A stretch of DNA of 64,000 nucleotides from Syngnathus acus (taxonomy: Eukaryota; Chordata; Actinopteri; Syngnathiformes; Syngnathidae). A program made the position numbers and the translations under genes. Below, in pieces: positions 23,401-45,381 of this stretch. Numbering within the stretch: the stretch's first letter is position 1; every line of letters begins with the position of its first letter. Where the stretch lies: assembly GCF_901709675.1 (NCBI RefSeq), contig NC_051088.1:17596693-17660692 (forward strand). The letters are read 5' to 3'. The notes under the pieces were generated by a model. That model ran no database searches and was not told where the DNA came from. It saw nothing but the letters and a program-made list of their open reading frames with translations.

Positions 23401-26400
23401 CCTGTACTTCCAGCTGAGGAGTGCCAAAGCACTGTTTGTCCAAACCTCTCAGTAGGAGACAAAGGCCAACAAAAATGTGGTGCGGCAGGCTCAGACCATG
23501 ACCATGAGACGCAATTAAATCTTTGGAATCATAAATCTTTTCGGAATGATACCGTCTTAATTTGCTCCGTAACTCAAAATCCATGAACATCATCTTCCCA
23601 CGATAAATGAACAGAAATGCCATTAATCCATTCCAGTCAGTAATGACGCAATAAGATGCACTAATAGTTGTCATTTCTCACCGAGCATAAAGAAATATGC
23701 TTGTGAGTGTTTTTTTTATATGGTCTGTCTACGTGTGTTGCCCCACCGTGTTCAAATATTTATTGCTTAAAGAATTATAAACGCTATGAATGTGATTTTC
23801 TAACCAGTCTATGTTGTAGCTAGTAATGAATAAGCAGTTTCCACTCACTAAAACTCCAGTGGGAGTTATTTTGAGAGGATAGTTCATTTACACTGTAATA
23901 CAAGCTGATGACTTTACATTGTAGCAAAGTGTCAATTCTTCAGTGTTGGCTCATAAAAAATATAGCATGTTTGCAAATATGGGAATCCCTTCTGTGAAAT
24001 ATAATAAAAATACATACAGTATTTGAGACCCAACAATAGAAATGAGCCCTCACCCCATGTTAATAAGCAAAGAAAAAACTGCTCAATGATTATTGAGTAG
24101 CAACAAGAACTAATCTTTGAAAACTACAAGTGATAGCACACTGACAAAATAATCGATACGGCCTTTCACCGCATCATCTCTCATGAGGGGCATATGTACA
24201 CTTTCTGATCAATAAGGATTTTCCGAAACATGTACTGCCGATCAAGCTAAAAGTAAATGTACATTTTGTTTTATATTTGGTGTCAAATGGCGATAGATTT
24301 TATGACATATTCCACCATCGCAGACCAGGAGGTGTGCTACTACATAATGTAGGGTGTTTTCCTTTCCATTAACCCAGACCATAAAAATGTGTGGATTTTA
24401 CAGACGGAATTTGATACTTACTGAGACATCTTTGGAGAGGTGAACTGGATCGTAATCAATGTCGTTGCTGATGAAGAAATCGTTGGCCACAGCCAAGAGG
24501 GTCATTTCTGGGATGGAGAAGATGTCCATGAACTGTTTCACCTTTGGGCCCTGTTGCAAAGTACAACATTGAGGAAAAGTGCTTGCCATTCGCAGCCAGA
24601 TGTAACTGCAGCATATTTTTTCTTCTTCAATCACTCATCATGCCAGGGCAAACACAGGAAGGTTGGGCTGAGACCCATTTGAGCGAGGTGATTTTGGAAG
24701 GGATTAGAAGATTAAACTCGAAAGCATAGCCGCATTCCAAAAATAGGTGTAAGTGTTCACAAGTGAGAAATTGGGACATGTTATGATATACATTATGTTG
24801 TGTGTTAAATATTGCCCACTATGCATCCATTGCAGCCTGGTCGTCCCGATTCTCCCATTTGCGGTCCCTTCTGAAGATTTCTCATTTTTTCTAGTCGAGG
24901 TTTTGTTTTTCCTTGCCCTCCTGGGAGTTAAGATCAGAGGTCATGGAGAATAATTGTCAACTGTGGGCATGTGAAGCCCTTTGAGACATTTTTGTGATTA
25001 AGGGCTATATAAATAAATTTTGCTTGATTTGACTTGACATCCAAATGACTGGACGCAGGGGAGACTCATCTGATCAAAAAAGGAATTATTTTGTGGAAAA
25101 ATCCATTCTATCTGCTTGATGATAGTGACGACAAAGCCCCAAATGAGATTTTAAAACACAACTATGATTGCTTGTGCAAGCATACAACGCGGATAGTTGG
25201 ATAGACCAGAGTCTGTGATAAATGCTGTTTTTTGTTTTTTTATGTTTGTTGAGAGTAACTCAGAACACACCCAAGAATGTACGCCTGGAGTATTGTTGTA
25301 TTATCTGTCTACATGTGTTTCCCCACCATTTGTGTAGAAATTGTTGTAACGCCATAACACGAATGAAAATTATCAGCAAATTGTCCATCTTCTGTGTTTT
25401 GCATTGTTTGGCAGCATTACAGTAAACAGACTAAATAGAAGGGGTTACTTGAATTACATAATGCTGTCATTTGTTTGACAGTAAACTTTGCGAGTATCAA
25501 TAAACAGTTTGAAGCCTGACTTGTTCACTCTCTGCCAAACTGCTGCTTGTTGTGAAATGTTTGGAGTTTACAGCCACCATACAGCACTCGTGTCTCTTTG
25601 CTCACGAGTCAAAGCATAAATCAGCCGAACCAAAGCTCGCACCTTGAAAAACACACAAATAGGGTCTCTTGCCTCTCAAGGCACCACTGGACTGCATTAA
25701 AATATGACGTCTACTCACTTTTCCGTAGAAGCCACTATCCAGCTGCAGAGGGACGTGGAAAGTTCCCCCGTAGAGCTCAAGGATCTCCTCGTCTGGCACT
25801 GGCCTCAGACCCCTAAAATCAAATAGAGTATGAGTCACTGTGCAATTCTAGGGACAAACAACATCAGGATCTGACAGCTTAGACTTTCTGTGCAGATCAC
25901 TTTGTTCCACTAGACCAGCCAATTGACCCTGTATCAGTGTTGACAAGAGGTTTTGCTGTTCCTGCCAACAGTTCTCTGCCAGTTCGCCAAGTTTTCTGGC
26001 CTTCACAGTCACACATAGAACAGTTTATTTTTAACAAGAAGATTCTCGAAAACGACCCTGTCTTCCCAAATAATACCCCAAATTTTGAAGTGTATAGTGA
26101 CTTTTGGTACATGTTAGCAAATAATTTTTGCACCTGTAAACTGTTCCTGGTTGAATGTAATGGAAGGCGTCGATCTTCATCAGTAGACCCTAAAACGGAA
26201 GAAGCAGTTTTACTTAAAGATGCTGCTTCAGGAAAATGTAAGATCATTTACCTTTTGGATATCGTAGTGAAGACCTCGAACTGCAAAGTTGGGAATGTAA
26301 TCATATTTGAGGATTGCCTCAGGGTACTGTGGAGCAGCAGGACAAAACAGGAAACTTGCATGCATCTGTGAGATTTCTAAATCTAAAATCGCATCTGCAA

Positions 26401-29305
26401 ATTGCACAAACCTTGAAGTGCTCAACGAGAAAGGTCCTGGCTGTGTTGTAAATCATCGAGTTGAGCGCATTGGAATACAGAGCCAGCGTGTAGTCGTAGT
26501 CAAAGCCGTAGATGTCCACTTCGTCCAAGTTGACTTCATTGTTAGCGTAGATGGCTGACGAGTTGAGGGATTTGCACGCGCCGGGTGGAATTAGCTCTGA
26601 CCATGAAAAGGAAATAAGTTGAGTTGGAACAATTTATTGATTTTGATATTTTTGATCTATTAAACGTTTAATAGAGTTAACTTGTGAATTGTCCAAATTC
26701 TTGGAATTTAAACCTCTCAGCAGTCAATATTCTCCCATTTTTAGAGTCCTCTATGAAAGCAGACTAATTATCTTTTGCCAACATTTGCTTTGACTTTGGA
26801 AAATCAATAATCAACTTTGATTTTGGAGATCAATTTGCACACAGTGCAATCGGTGATCAGGCCTGAGTTCCAATCACCTGATCAATATTAGAACACTCCT
26901 AATAATGGTTTAGAATTTGGTTTAAATATTGTAATGTTTCCTCTGGGTTTCATCATCATTTCAAGACCAAGCCTGAACTAACACAAGGAGAAAAGCTTCA
27001 GCGGTCTGAAAAAATAAACAGTTTTAATCACCCCAAAATGATGAAACTTGCAAAGAAAATCGGAAACGAACATAACTCAGCGGAAGACCCGGCGGACGTC
27101 AGTTTGGAGAGCCGGACAAAATGTCAGGAAGTTGCAAAATGTGTACTTCTCCACTGATTTCATCAATGACGTAGAGTATCAGCAAATGTCTTCTTGATTC
27201 TGTTTTGTTTATCACAGAAAATAGACGCAACATCCTATAGAAAGGCAATCAGCAAACTCAGCATTCGCAATTGTGTATTTACACAGGAGCACAGGAAAAC
27301 AGATCGCATGAGGAGTTAAAGTGGCTCTGAGTGATATGATAGCGTGGCTGGGGATTTGGGAAGGTGGGGGGAGCGAGGCAGTGGGGAATGCAGCTGGACA
27401 CGCTCCCAACACATTTGGCTTCAATATTAGAGTCAAAAAGCCAGAGACAAAATGCCACCAAGCATACTAAAAAACTCTCTGTTGCATTCATCCAGGGGTG
27501 TCGAAACTCGATCCTCATGAGTCACTATCCTGCCTGTTTTCCACGTCTTCCTACTGTAACACATCAGGATCGTTATCAAGCTTCTTCAAAGTTTGCTGAT
27601 GAGTTGAATCAGGCGATTTGCGGCAGGGAGACATGGAAAACAGGCAGGACAGTGGCCCTTGGACCATAGTTGGACATGCCTGATTTTGCCACCTTCGTCA
27701 TTAAAATTGGAGTAATTACATTTTTCTCCCCATTTTTATTCATTAATCTAATCAAATGTATATTTTTAAATACACTTAACATTTTGTATGTATTCAAATA
27801 ATTAGCAAATTACTATAAAAATCAACTATAATTCCAGAAAATTAAAAATTACATTATTATCAAAATAACCATTCGGACCGGGCCCACCTGTATGATTTAA
27901 AAGTGTTTTTTTTGTTGTTGTTTTTTTAGATTAAAAATTAAAAAAAGCAAGATCAGAAGGGTAACAACAGCATGTTGCTCCTGCTGGGTGGTTGTGGTTC
28001 ACTTCATAGAACAGGTTGCCCAATGACCAAAGGTTCAGCTGTTCCAATCCTGGCTGTTTTGTTTTGCTGCTGGTCTTGCTGGTTTTAAGAGCACACAAAC
28101 ACAACAAACCATGCTGCTCTGTGCTGTTTTTTGTTTGGTTTTGTTTTGTTTGGCATGATACTTTCAGGTCACCCTCATTCGAAACAACAACACGTTACTG
28201 GGGCACGACTGCACACAAGTTGGATATTTCTGCCATACACTTCAATGCACTAATAGAACAACTGCATTTTACTAGTGAAGCAAAACTGCACTATAGTTAA
28301 CTGCATGCTGCGAGTACAACTATTGACATTCAAATTCTACAAGAGATTAACATCTATTCACTAGTAGCACACAAATATCAATTGCTGCAGTTTTGCCTCA
28401 CCTATGTGCAGTACTGTCAAATGTTTTATTTTACTAGTTGCATTAGTCGCGTACTAGTTATACAGTTTATTTTTCCTTCTAAGAGGAGGGGGAAATGTAT
28501 TTAGTGGTATGCAGAGGTGGGTGGAGTAGTCAAAAGGACTTAAGCGAGAACAGCTGGAAGCGCGACTTGTATGTATATACAGTAGTATTGTGTTATTAGT
28601 AGCACCAACAAGCACATACTGTACCGGTGCAAAATTATGCATAAACATGAAGTTGCGTTCTTGTGCAATGCATTGTCTCGTTTATGAGGATCATAAACTA
28701 GATATCAAGGCTGTCAAACAAAAGAAATGCTTGTAATCTTCGACTTGACGTGTTTTTGCTCGCGTCTGTTTCGGAAGCATGAATTTGAGAGGAGCTGCAG
28801 TTTTGGATTTATTTTTCCCATGAGGGCTGCTTCAACAACAACACTAAATAAAACGCCACGTGAGAAGTTCAAGTGGCAAGACGAGTTATTTCAAGAGATG
28901 ATGCACGATTATGAATTCGTTCCTCATATTCTACTGACCATGAACCATCCGTCTCAGGTCAGCGTAACGAGCCCACATGTAGGATTTCTGGTCCAAGGGA
29001 GCGGTCGTGGAGGTGGACGTAGACGCCCGCCTCTTCGCGCCAGTCACACCGGGCGCGCCCGCTGGCTCCTCGGCTCGCTGTCCGCCGGACGCCGCCGCTG
29101 GAGCCCCAGGGTGCAGCTCGCTGCATGGCTGCTCGTCGCCACACGGCCCCCTGGAGCCACCAGAGGAGCAACCGCTTCTCTCTTTTGTCCCGTCGTGGCC
29201 GCGTAACGTGACGCAGCACGCGCGGTTTACTTTGGGAGATTGTTGTCGGCTTCCTCCGCTCCATAGGGCGCGGGTCAGCGAAGTGGTCGCGATTTTCAGC
29301 GACAT
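20444..29305 (-). CDS. nt5dc2: NT5DC2-like 5'-nucleotidase domain-containing protein (HAD family)
   Basis: Fourteen coding exons with matching phases give about 602 residues. Exons in transcript order: 28939-29305, 26412-26596, 26252-26326, 26134-26189, 25719-25812, 24422-24550, 22656-22716, 22492-22594, 22333-22434, 21848-21929, 21659-21745, 21157-21297, 21020-21084, 20444-20705. The HAD nucleophile motif is in YGFDYDYTL, motif II in [11 protein letters not shown], and the acidic motif IV in [11 protein letters not shown]; the C-terminus ends [22 protein letters not shown] as in the family. The N-terminal about 35 residues are basic and lack acids, consistent with a mitochondrial presequence. 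A 5'-nucleotidase activity is inferred from the family; the substrate is not established. The segment [14 protein letters not shown] lacks the small insertion I recall in NT5DC3, so NT5DC2 is favoured, but a separate fish paralogue is possible. Exon 4 has Pro in YIQPGTVYR where relatives have Leu. Introns hold a LINE/SINE tail (24.9 kb) and a hAT element (27.5 kb). Confidence 0.85.
24825..25045 (+). mobile_element. LINE/SINE 3'-tail fragment
   Basis: The stretch carries the widely dispersed fish block TTTTTCCTTGCCCTCCTGGG, TGTGAAGCCCTTTGAGACAT and AGGGCTATATAAATAAATTT, ending in TTGATTTGAC repeats. This is the shared 3' tail of fish LINEs and the SINEs that depend on them. It lies in an intron of the NT5DC2-like gene. 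Confidence 0.65.
27493..27682. mobile_element. hAT-type MITE
   Basis: The element runs from CAGGGGTGTCGAAACTCGAT to GTTGGACATGCCTG, with internal inverted symmetry between CATGGAAAACAGGCAGGACA and the left-side CCTGCCTGTTTTCCACGTC. This is a common fish hAT MITE. The right end is mutated and I see no clean target-site duplication. It lies in intron 1 of the NT5DC2-like gene. Confidence 0.7.
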
Positions 29306-32300
29306 TTCAGGCGTGTAATTTGCAGCTTAAGCCGATTGAGCGGTAATGTCAACAACGGGCTAAGGCACAAGCCACCTTGCTTCCAGTACGAGCACGCCTA
29401 ACCAATGCAAAAGAGGGCGGGACGACTGTTCGAGCAGCCAATCATCAACACAAAGTACTTTTACTTCATTACTTTGCAGAAAGTCTACTTCAGTATTCGT
29501 TACTTTGCATGGCAAGTCATGAAGTATATCAAGTTTATGTTGGTATAGTCTACATAACTACGCTAACAAAGCACAAATAAAAATCTAAAAAAAAAATCAG
29601 CTACTGTCCTAATTTGCTGTGAGATGATTAACAGGGTTTTCATTTGTATTTTTCGAGAATTACTTTGTGCAGTTAACCATTTGTATTTGTTTCACAGGTA
29701 TTTTTCAATGCTTTACAACAAAACAAGATTGAAACATTGAAAAAAAAAAAAACCAGATTGGCAGATCGGGCTTTCTATATAGAAGATCGGGGATTGATGA
29801 TCGGACTAAGTTTTCATTCTATATATTTTTAGTAAATTTCCTAGGTCCCGTACCTTATTTGAGTATTTATTTTTCATTGTTTAAAATTGCTGTTTTTCTT
29901 TTATTGTAGAAAAAAAAAAGTTTTATGGTAGTGTTATGTTTTTACTGTGCACATGTGACAAACTTGACAATCTTGACAAATAATTCAGTTGGTTTACACT
30001 GTACAGTGTTGGTTTGCTTTATTCTGGGTTGCAGGAGAATGAAGGGAATGGATGTACAAATCAAAACGTCTGCAGCTGTGTGCGCATGATGTATTTGAGC
30101 TATTTATACAGAAAGCAGAGCACATAAATACACTTTCAAAAAGTCCACAACAATTGAAATTAAATTACACTGATTGAATTAAATAGATCAACAAATCCAT
30201 ACGTTACTTTCAAAAGTAAGAACATTCTTGTCAAATATTTTCACTTTTTAGCGACGAGTTGCACAGATTGATGCAACTGAGTCCCTCCTGGAAGCAATTA
30301 TCTTTACATAGTTTACTTAATACGCTTCCAATACCTTTTGTTCTGAATTGTGTACAATCACGACCACACTGGATTCAAAATATACAAATAGAGATCGTTC
30401 ATATTATCAGTCATTGCTTTGTCAGCAAAAACACACCCAAGTGGTGAAAAGTGAAAATATTCAAATCCACAATATTCAGTGCTTCTCAGTTTCCACATCA
30501 TGGGGGTGGGGGGGGGAAATAGACTTCAAATTCCAGCGATTAAATGTATTATTCGTCAACTTTTTAAGTGCAGCAAAACCACACGTTCACACGTGGGACA
30601 AGCTAAAAACTACTTTGCTGCTCTGGGCAAAATGAATCATTTACTGGCAACAACTGTGGTGAACTGCAAGTTTGTGTTGGTGCTTCAGAAGCAATTTAAC
30701 ATATTCTGTAACAGTCTGGACAATAGCTTCAGCTAAAAGCTCCCAGAATTTCAATGTGATTACTCTCCCATGTCATTCAGACTGAGTGCAATAATGAATG
30801 TACAGTAGCTGGAGATAAAATAAATAAAATCCTATTTGTGAAAGTTCTGACATGCAGCACCCATTGCACCATTCGCATAGCGTGGTATTCATTTTACAGA
30901 AAGAAAATAGGAAAAACAAGTAAGAAGCTCCAGTGACTCGCTGAAAAAAAAAAAAAAAACAAGAACAGTAGTCTAAAACAGCAGACGAGATCAAAACAAA
31001 AGGCACAAAAACAGATTTTGCAACACAACAGGAGATGGCCTCAAGAGGCCTTGCACTCGCTTTTAGCTCTTAACAGTCATTTCCAAGTGAATCATTGAGA
31101 CGAGTCTACCGGGTGAGTTGTACTGCATGTTGCTGTCTTTTCTCTGCACTATGAGGCCCATGCTTGTCGGTTTCTTCAATGTATTTACTTTAAGTCATTT
31201 ATGTTGGGTTAATGTGAAGCACAAAACTTGAGAGCAAAACAATCCACAGTTCGCTGAGCATTTTGAAGAGAAAATGCATGTCATACATAGTATGCCAACT
31301 TAAGCCTATTCCAAATTGAATTAGAGCCGACTTAGTTAGTTGTTGTCGTGGACGGACGGAACTGAAGTTCCGTTTCCTGACTGAGATGCTGACATCATCT
31401 ACTCTGAATTCACAACAAGAGACATCTTAGCTGGGCAGAGGCAGGAGAAAAGGCAAATAGAAGCAAGACTGCAGTGAAAATAGAAGCAGAGGAATGAGCA
31501 ATATTTGCCTAATGGAGCTGTATGAATGGAGTCAGTGAAGAGGAACCTTGCACTTGGCAATTCTTCTTCAACTTTGGACAAGTTACTTGTGGGGGAAACT
31601 TCATGACTGTGAGAAGGGAGATTTGACCAGCAATGGCACATTTTAGATTGTAGTCCGTCTGCAAAATACAACATGCATCTACGCGTTTCCTTATCTGAAA
31701 TATTATTTTGATGTTTTTTTTTTTTTGCCCTGAGGTGGGGAATATATGGCTCACTATTCATGAAAAGAAAGTGTTTGCTTCCAAATGGGTAAAAGGTTTG
31801 TAGGTCAGACCGCAGTCACGTGACCAAACACAATTTTAAGATGTGACTGTAATTAACGCTTGTATGTTAAAGGACTTGTAGTAGAACAACTGTGTCAGTA
31901 AGGCTGCATTCACATGTAAAACACATGATCGTGGGGGCGGCGGGGTCACATGAATGAGCTAAAGGCAAGAATGCAAAGACATACGTGTCTCACAAGAGGA
32001 GGTTTTGGCTTGGATGGAAGGACAGTAAACAAAATATATTAATGGAATAAATACTGCTGATGGTAACGCACAACACCGCCTTAATAAACAGGACAAGATG
32101 GAAGTTGGGAACCACATAGGACAAGCCACAGTCAATGACTTCTCATAACAATAAGAATAATAAGCAGCAAATATTTCTCTTCATCCTCCTTCAGGCTGCA
32201 TGCAAGCGAGTGGGATGAGAGCTGTATTTTTACTTTTTAAACTCCATCTTTGTGGGGAATGCAGCAGCGCATCTGGGATGAACAGGATGTCTTGAGGCAG

Positions 32301-32902
32301 GAAGGGAGGAGGGAACCGGGGAGTCAACATGAAGACGGGTCCTTGTGGTGAAGAGAGGGTTTGGAGTAATGAAGTGTTTCAGCGCTATAGAGACAGGATG
32401 AAACACACAAAAACAAAACAAAACAAACAAAAAAAACATGGTTAGAATAAAACACATGTGATTAACTCACATGCAGGAGTCTAAAGCATAAGGCTGTAAT
32501 CCTGCACTAAAGTTAAAGAGGAAGTCAACCAAAATATTTTCTTACATGTTGTCACTTGCTGTCAATGGAAAATGACATCGCAGTTGCCAGGTCACAACCA
32601 ATCACGGCTCACCGGTTTTCTGAAGCTGAGCTGTGATTGGTTGTGACCCGAGACCTCGCAACTGTGATGTCGTTTTCAGTCGACAGCAAAATAGCAGCTG
32701 CCCCCAGAGATGGACAAAAACAGGTGGCTTTTCCCTGTTTAATTCATATTCTTTAAATGACAGTGTGTAATCAGAAAAGTGTTTTGACTAGTACTTTTGT
32801 GTGGAAAAACAAACATCCTTTTTGAGGAACGTTTAGACCTTACTAGTGAAGAAAGAACAAATAACTGCTTGAGCACAAATCTCACTTGCCGGCACCCGTA
32901 CG
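29306..32902. other. Spacer between the NT5DC2-like and Bicaudal-D genes
   Basis: No coding exon was found. The part next to 29.3 kb is the CpG-rich 5' end and promoter side of the NT5DC2-like gene. The part next to 32.9 kb must contain the 3' UTR of the Bicaudal-D gene, but I could not settle on its polyadenylation signal. A foldback element lies at 32558-32687. Confidence 0.6.
32558..32687. mobile_element. Foldback MITE
   Basis: Left-side GCTGTCAATGGAAAATGACA and CACAACCAATCACGGCTCA mirror right-side TGAGCTGTGATTGGTTGTG and GATGTCGTTTTCAGTCGACA. The whole unit is an imperfect palindrome that would fold into a long hairpin. It lies about 0.2 kb past the Bicaudal-D stop codon, so it is probably inside the 3' UTR. 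Confidence 0.7.
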
Positions 32903-42889
<9,987 letters not shown>

Positions 42890-43649
42890 GATTGCCTGGC
42901 TTCCCTCTTTTCTTCCAGCCTGCTCCTGTGAGCTTTACAGACTCATTCTCATTACTCCGCCCTAAAAAAGCAGAAAACACACATGAAATGACTTGGCCAT
43001 TGAATATTGAAGGAAACTCCCTCGGTTCCGGGCACAAAGGATATATCTTGACATGAACTATATTTTCTTAGCGTCAAAGATTAATCATGCCAATCATGTT
43101 GATATTAACTAACTACAATATGAAATAGTATTGATACCAGGTATCGGAACAGAATCTCCATTGTTCAATGTATCGGGTACGAGTGAAGGATGTCAAGACT
43201 AAATGTAAAAAAAAAAGCACATTAAAGGACCACACTTATTATTTCATCAATTTTCTGTAACTCATAAGGGTTGAGTGACAGCTCCAAAAAGGATTTTTTC
43301 CCCCCAACATATCAGCCATTTCCTGAAGTAGGTGATGAATTGTACCCATTGAAACCACATTCAGTATTTTGACAGATTGTCATTCATGGGAACGACCCCA
43401 AAATCTCAAAACCGCAGTTGACTTTACTTTTGTTTGTCTTTTACTTTTCCACCTTTAGTCAATACTTACAATACAGTAACGTATTTCTACTTGGTTACTC
43501 CCATCGCTGGGAAGCGTGCACCTTGCAAATAATGTACATTTAACACAGCCACTCAACTAACCAGGACATCGACCACCAACGCTTCAGTTATAAGACGGGT
43601 TTACATGCCATGACGAAATAATAAGACGCGCATGAACGTTTGCATGCTG

Positions 43650-44400
43650 TTTGGGTGGGGCAGACGATCCCCATTTGCTCACATCCTCTCGAGTGGATTC
43701 AGCGAACATGGAAACGCCAGCTGCCAGCCCGTTGTCCCGCGGTCGATACCCGATCGTGTATCCGGTAGCATCTGTTTCCCCTCCACCACTACTCAGCTTC
43801 TCAAATAGCTTCTGTCGTGACAGAACATTTCGAGCGACAGACCTTTTTTTAAACACACTAAGCCATGCTGTCTGTCTGAACTCTTCGGCCGGGGAAAAGC
43901 ACGACAAGCGTGCGGGTTAGACAGCTAGCAAGTCGAAGTTAGCCATTACGCGACTACATGACTTGAGCCTTCCAGCAGAGACTGCGCGGCGTGGATGGAA
44001 ATGCGAAGTGGATCTGCGGGCGCCATTGCTTTCTGCTGTTTCTCAGTGTAGAAAAAGCCGATTCAATGAGGGAGTCATCTTTACGTCATGATGATCCGAC
44101 AAGCTAATTCAGCAAAGGAGACAAGATCGGCCGGAATTGTACAAACCTTAAGCCCACCCTTTCGTATTCCCAATATGTGACTCGGTTTGAGTCGGTAACC
44201 GCGCAGAAGCTGTCAGTGGGATCGTATCCTCCGCGGAGGCCCGGAGATGCAGTGGGTCCGCTCGCCTCCCTCGTATGGCCAGGTTGCGCTCGAGTCTCCC
44301 GGCGAGGTCGAGCCGAGTGCGCTCAGTGTGCTGTAAAGTGTTCCACTGTCGCGTCAAATGCGCGCCGAAACGTCAAAGCGCAACTGCGCTCTCTATTGAA
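43650..44400. promoter_or_regulatory. CpG-rich promoter region of the Bicaudal-D gene
   Basis: CG dinucleotides become frequent (CTCCGCGGAGGCCCGGAG, AATGCGCGCCGAAACGTC, CAACTGCGCTC) against an AT-rich background. An ATGGCG core in minus orientation at about 44020 (GCGCCAT on the plus strand) could be a YY1-type start-proximal site. The region lies between the head-to-head Bicaudal-D and apex2 genes. Confidence 0.5.
43683..43907 (-). other. Candidate 5' exon of the Bicaudal-D gene with an upstream ORF
   Basis: On the minus strand an open frame of 75 codons starts MSCFSPAEEFRQTAWLS and runs to a good donor, GAGGAT|GTGAGC. The next acceptor is at 42961 (CTTTTTTTAG|GGCGGAG). Spliced in phase 0, the frame continues GGVMRMSL and hits the TAA 45 nt before the Bicaudal-D start. 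It is therefore in frame with the main protein but separated by one stop. It may be a plain 5' UTR exon; the transcript start is unknown, probably near 44.0 kb. Confidence 0.4.
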
Positions 44401-44834
44401 CAATTGGGGAAGTGCACTTTGCCCGTGACGTTCTCCATGCCAAGCCCTCGCTTGCTGGCAGTCTTGCAGACGTTTGTAATCCGATCCACAAATATAATTC
44501 AGTTATCTCGCTTGGGAAGAAAGAAGATACTTTTGTCATTCATTTGTATGGAATTATTCATTACAGATACGTATTTGCAATCCACCATTCTGCAAAATTT
44601 CGCCGTGAGAATTATGGATAATTACAAAATCTCCAATTGGACTCTGTTGAGTCATACCAGAAATCTACTCTTTAAATTCACCCCCAGACGTCTCGTTCTT
44701 GTAGGTATCTGGAAACAATCGGAATAAAAATTGCTTCTATGTCAAAGTGGAGATCCACAATCCTGATGTAGAATTCCGTAATTCACTTGCGAATCTCTGG
44801 AACTGAACTTCAGACATCTGTTATGTTTTTTTTT

Positions 44835-44867
44835 ATCCATCCATCCATCCATCCATCCATCCATCCA
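44835..44867. repeat. ATCC tetranucleotide microsatellite
   Basis: Eight uninterrupted ATCC units, the reverse complement of the GGAT type seen at 16928. Confidence 0.9.
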
Positions 44868-45069
44868 AGATGTTTCCATAAAGTTCGGGAAGAAGGAATT
44901 GAACTGATTATTCATGTGCATGTATGCATATTCCCATATTAACATGCATTTATTTTTTGTTGTATGAGATGTATATAGTTGGTCTTTTCTGATTCTAGGA
45001 GTCTCGCGGGTTTTGAGATTCGACCGCCACTGCCTCCAGGCAGAAAACTCGCGTCACTTTATCACATGT

Positions 45070-45297
45070 AATATGGCGACGGCATTTACGTATGAACATG
45101 GCCAAGGCGAAATCTAAATATAGTCTGTCTAGTATAGGTCTGTAGTGGCGATATCTCTCTCACTTTATATAGATGTACAGGGTCTATTTTATACAGATAA
45201 AATTAAGGAATAATTAAACTTTTTTATTTAACAACACGTGACAGCGTCCAAATACACTTCCGTTTGTGCACCCGCGACTTTTTCTGTACTTCCGGGT
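45070..45297 (+). promoter_or_regulatory. Candidate apex2 core promoter with YY1-like and ETS sites
   Basis: AATATGGCGAC (45070-45080) resembles a YY1 site. CACTTCCG (45255-45262) and ACTTCCGGGT (45288-45297) fit ETS/GABP sites. They lie 85-310 bp upstream of the apex2 start codon with no TATA box seen, the usual layout of a housekeeping promoter. Confidence 0.45.
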
Positions 45298-45381
45298 CTG
45301 CACGTAAACTGAACTATTACAACCATAATTTCCAGTACCTCTGAGTGTGGTGCATATTTACTTCTTTTTTTTTTCTTCAAA

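Noticed and set aside
25937-26371. Plus-strand open frame of 144 codons
   Set aside because: It lies antisense to two exons of the NT5DC2-like gene and has no family-like sequence; the minus-strand exons explain the openness.
28727-29206. Plus-strand open frame of 159 codons
   Set aside because: It is a mirror of the GC-rich first exon of the NT5DC2-like gene, Arg-rich low-complexity sequence without motifs.
20444-29305. Naming the HAD gene NT5DC3
   Set aside because: The [14 protein letters not shown] segment lacks the insertion I recall in NT5DC3 and most distinctive blocks are closer to NT5DC2; the matter remains open for a tree to decide.
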